Shown here piece after piece: positions 21,830 to 23,929 of a DNA stretch of 23,929 bases. Where the stretch lies: NCBI GenBank assembly GCA_964518835.1, contig CAZFKU010000018.1, positions 1 to 23,929 of the forward strand, read 5' to 3'. A program made the position numbers and the translations under genes. The notes under the pieces were generated by a model that worked only from the letters and a program-made list of their open reading frames with translations, made no database searches and was not told the origin of the DNA. How positions within the stretch are numbered: position 1 is the stretch's first letter; every line of letters starts with the position of its first letter. This stretch comes from AB-629-J13 sp964518835. Lineage in GTDB: Bacteria > Fidelibacterota > Marinisomatia > Marinisomatales > AB-629-J13.

Positions 21830-23914
21830 ATGCAATCACCTGTTCAAAACATTATTTTATTGATCTTTTTATTTTCAACGATCTTATTTGCAGATTTAAG
21901 AAGGGGTTATATTCAATCTTCAGACGGGGAACCGATTGGTTATGCTATAATCACAGACAGGGATAAAACTAATTGGACAGTATCCGACCAAAACGGATAT
22001 TACTCACATAATTTTAACACCGAACCAGGTGATACTTTATACATTATTAGACTTGGGTATGAGTCTGCATTTTTCATTGTTTCCAATGATTATTCCAAAA
22101 CATATATACTTCAATCAAAAACAATTCCTCTTGCATCAGTCACGGTCGAAAAACCATCCCGCCCTTTTGATCTACCGGAAAAGACTGCATTATTAAATAA
22201 TCAGGAATCAGGGTTCTTACCGGTAGACTTACCGGGATTGGGATGGAATTCCTATGGAGGAAAAGCCGGTAATCAAAGTCTTTATATTGATGGAGGACAA
22301 TCTGTCCATACAAAAATCCTTTTTGAGAATATTTCTATAACTGACCCTCAGAGCGGAGGCAGTGATATAACCTTAATACCACACTCCCTCATCCGCCAGG
22401 TAACCTTGTTTTCAACTCCCGGTGTGTATTTCGGATCTGGTGTGATTGATGGTGCCATTAATTTAAATAGTCAAACTGTATATGATAATGAAATCAAACT
22501 CACTGCAGGCAGTTTTGGCTATAAACAAACTCACCTGACACTTTCATTCATAGATAGTCCTTTTAAATTATCAGTTGACACCGGGGTCACGCAGGATAAT
22601 GGAAATTATTTAATTGATGGTGCAAGCGGATCTGTAAAAAAAGAAAATAATGATATGAATCAAACATTTGGCATGATACAGTCTGAATATCATCTTGGGC
22701 AAAGAGCTCAACTCTCTGCATTGTTTCTGGCAACAAACACTGACAGGGGAATCTCAGGTTCAGAAAATTGGTTAACTCCACTTGCAAGACGCAAAGATAA
22801 TTTCACAATTGGAAAGCTCAGCGCTGTTTACCTTAATGCTCGTGGTCATTTAGGTATGACTTTGACTCAATTCAAAAACTTACAAACCTATAATGATGAA
22901 AACCCTGGTTGGCCTATCCATAGTAAACACCAGCCCCAGAACAGGTCTGTTAATTTCAACTGGGTTCATAGGATCAAGCGAACTTTTCTCGGTCAAACAA
23001 TGCTTGAATTGAAAAAGGAAAATATTGTGAGTACCGATGTCGGGAATCATTCACGATCACTGAAATCTCTCGTAACACGGGGTTCCTGGAAAATGTCGGA
23101 TAAGATAAAACTTACACCAACAATACGATACGATTACTCATCAGGTCATCATCAAAATTTCACGGGGGATTTGAGATTAACCGTCCACAGGGAAAATGAT
23201 GATGTTCTCCGAATTTCCGGAGGGAATGCTTTTCGTGAACCTACCCTAAACGATCTGTATTGGCCCGAAGGTATGTTTGAATCAGGAAACCCGAATCTTG
23301 AACCGGAGTACAGCCAAATAGTTTCTCTGGATTGGACTACGTCACTTTTCACTTCTGGTGATCTTCAATTTCGTATTACGAACCGATCAACAAAAAACCT
23401 CATTCAGTGGAATGAAAACGAAAATGGAATTTGGTCTCCCGAAAATATTGCATCGGCAAAACGATTTTCATTAGTTCTCTCCGGTGAAGTTGGCTTGAAT
23501 TCCTTTCCTGTCACTATCGGATGGAATACCAACTACTTCAAAACACAGGACCTCGCTACAGGAGAACCCCTCCTTTACATTCCCTCTTTCAACGGTTCAA
23601 TAAACACAAGAATTCCAATAAATAAAGTAACCATTAGTGGGTTAATTTACTTTTGCGGAAAAAGACCTTATACCGCCGTTGAATATGATGATACCTGGAC
23701 TCCGATTAAGATAGATAAATATATGGGTGCCTTTACTCGATTTGATGTAACCGTTAATTACATTTTACCGGTTTTAGATAACGATCTCACCCTGGTATTA
23801 GCTGTTAATAATGTTTTTGATGAGGATACCCGCTCTCTACCAAATTATCCGGAACCGGGACAAAATTGGACTATTTCAATTAATTATACACCCAATAAAT
23901 TATTTTCCCGATAA
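21830..23914 (+). CDS. btuB: TonB-dependent outer membrane receptor, BtuB-like
   Basis: Outer membrane beta-barrel of 694 aa that probably imports cobalamin or a related corrinoid. A signal peptide covers about 1-21 (NIILLIFLFSTILFAD). It is followed by a carboxypeptidase-regulatory-like domain (about 24-95: GEPIGYAIITD, SDQNGYYS), common in receptors of the FCB group. The plug (about 105-215) includes QSLYIDGGQSV, VTLFSTPGVYFGSGVIDGAI. The barrel includes the usual late signatures GGNAFREPTLNDLYWPEG and GNPNLEPEYS, and NNVFDED near the end. The substrate is inferred mainly from the cobalamin riboswitch immediately upstream. No typical TonB box is clear. The 15 bases after the stop to the window end hold nothing I can call. 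Confidence 0.9.
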   Translation: MQSPVQNIILLIFLFSTILFADLRRGYIQSSDGEPIGYAIITDRDKTNWTVSDQNGYYSHNFNTEPGDTLYIIRLGYESAFFIVSNDYSKTYILQSKTIPLASVTVEKPSRPFDLPEKTALLNNQESGFLPVDLPGLGWNSYGGKAGNQSLYIDGGQSVHTKILFENISITDPQSGGSDITLIPHSLIRQVTLFSTPGVYFGSGVIDGAINLNSQTVYDNEIKLTAGSFGYKQTHLTLSFIDSPFKLSVDTGVTQDNGNYLIDGASGSVKKENNDMNQTFGMIQSEYHLGQRAQLSALFLATNTDRGISGSENWLTPLARRKDNFTIGKLSAVYLNARGHLGMTLTQFKNLQTYNDENPGWPIHSKHQPQNRSVNFNWVHRIKRTFLGQTMLELKKENIVSTDVGNHSRSLKSLVTRGSWKMSDKIKLTPTIRYDYSSGHHQNFTGDLRLTVHRENDDVLRISGGNAFREPTLNDLYWPEGMFESGNPNLEPEYSQIVSLDWTTSLFTSGDLQFRITNRSTKNLIQWNENENGIWSPENIASAKRFSLVLSGEVGLNSFPVTIGWNTNYFKTQDLATGEPLLYIPSFNGSINTRIPINKVTISGLIYFCGKRPYTAVEYDDTWTPIKIDKYMGAFTRFDVTVNYILPVLDNDLTLVLAVNNVFDEDTRSLPNYPEPGQNWTISINYTPNKLFSR

Positions 23915-23929
23915 AACTAAATATCGAAT

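Overview
The window is 23.9 kb of AT-rich (about 40% G+C by eye), densely packed DNA from a Gram-negative, probably heterotrophic bacterium. The outer membrane is implied by a TonB-dependent receptor and a lipoprotein. Low-potential quinone features in the bc complex suggest menaquinone. The overall style (few strong Shine-Dalgarno sites, split b6-type cytochrome b, multihaem c-type partner, carboxypeptidase-regulatory domains) fits the FCB group, for example Candidatus Marinimicrobia/SAR406. That placement is an inference from gene content and was not tested by any search.

Layout. 1-1765 (+): the 3' part of an M20 metallopeptidase gene cut by the window edge, then a class III nucleotide cyclase-like domain broken by a frameshift. 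1807-6531 (-): NAD-type glutamate dehydrogenase, an SLC13/DASS anion transporter, a tandem universal stress protein, a 2[4Fe-4S] ferredoxin, a 53-aa membrane protein and a four-helix membrane protein. 6688-8057: a secreted cupredoxin-like protein (+), a small membrane protein (-) and a CDGSH iron-sulfur protein (+). 8000-14787 (-): the centrepiece, a compact seven-gene cluster for an unusual cytochrome bc complex. In transcription order it holds two tiny membrane proteins (33 and 53 aa), a membrane-anchored HEAT-repeat protein, a Rieske protein, a b6-type cytochrome b, an enlarged subunit-IV-like cytochrome b C-terminal half, and a 1017-aa membrane-anchored coiled-coil octahaem cytochrome c. 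Just upstream (14817-16358) lies an SRPBCC-like protein with four copies of an approximately 50-residue repeat I do not recognise. 16472-19623 (-): rpiB, tkt and rpe, a pentose-phosphate interconversion operon, preceded by a small lipoprotein. 20141-21532 (+): a LOG-family protein and DNA-3-methyladenine glycosylase I. 21592-23914 (+): a cobalamin riboswitch controlling a BtuB-like TonB-dependent receptor.

How the parts may work together. Glutamate dehydrogenase, the anion transporter and the peptidase fit use of amino acids and organic acids. The bc complex would oxidise a low-potential quinol and pass electrons through five monohaem domains and a three-haem cluster, in place of cytochrome c1 or f. 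A cysteine in cytochrome b at the position that carries haem c_i in b6f suggests the extra high-spin haem. The ferredoxin/membrane protein set and the cupredoxin are further redox proteins near by. The organism appears to import cobalamin under B12 feedback control. No tRNA, rRNA, CRISPR array or insertion sequence was seen.
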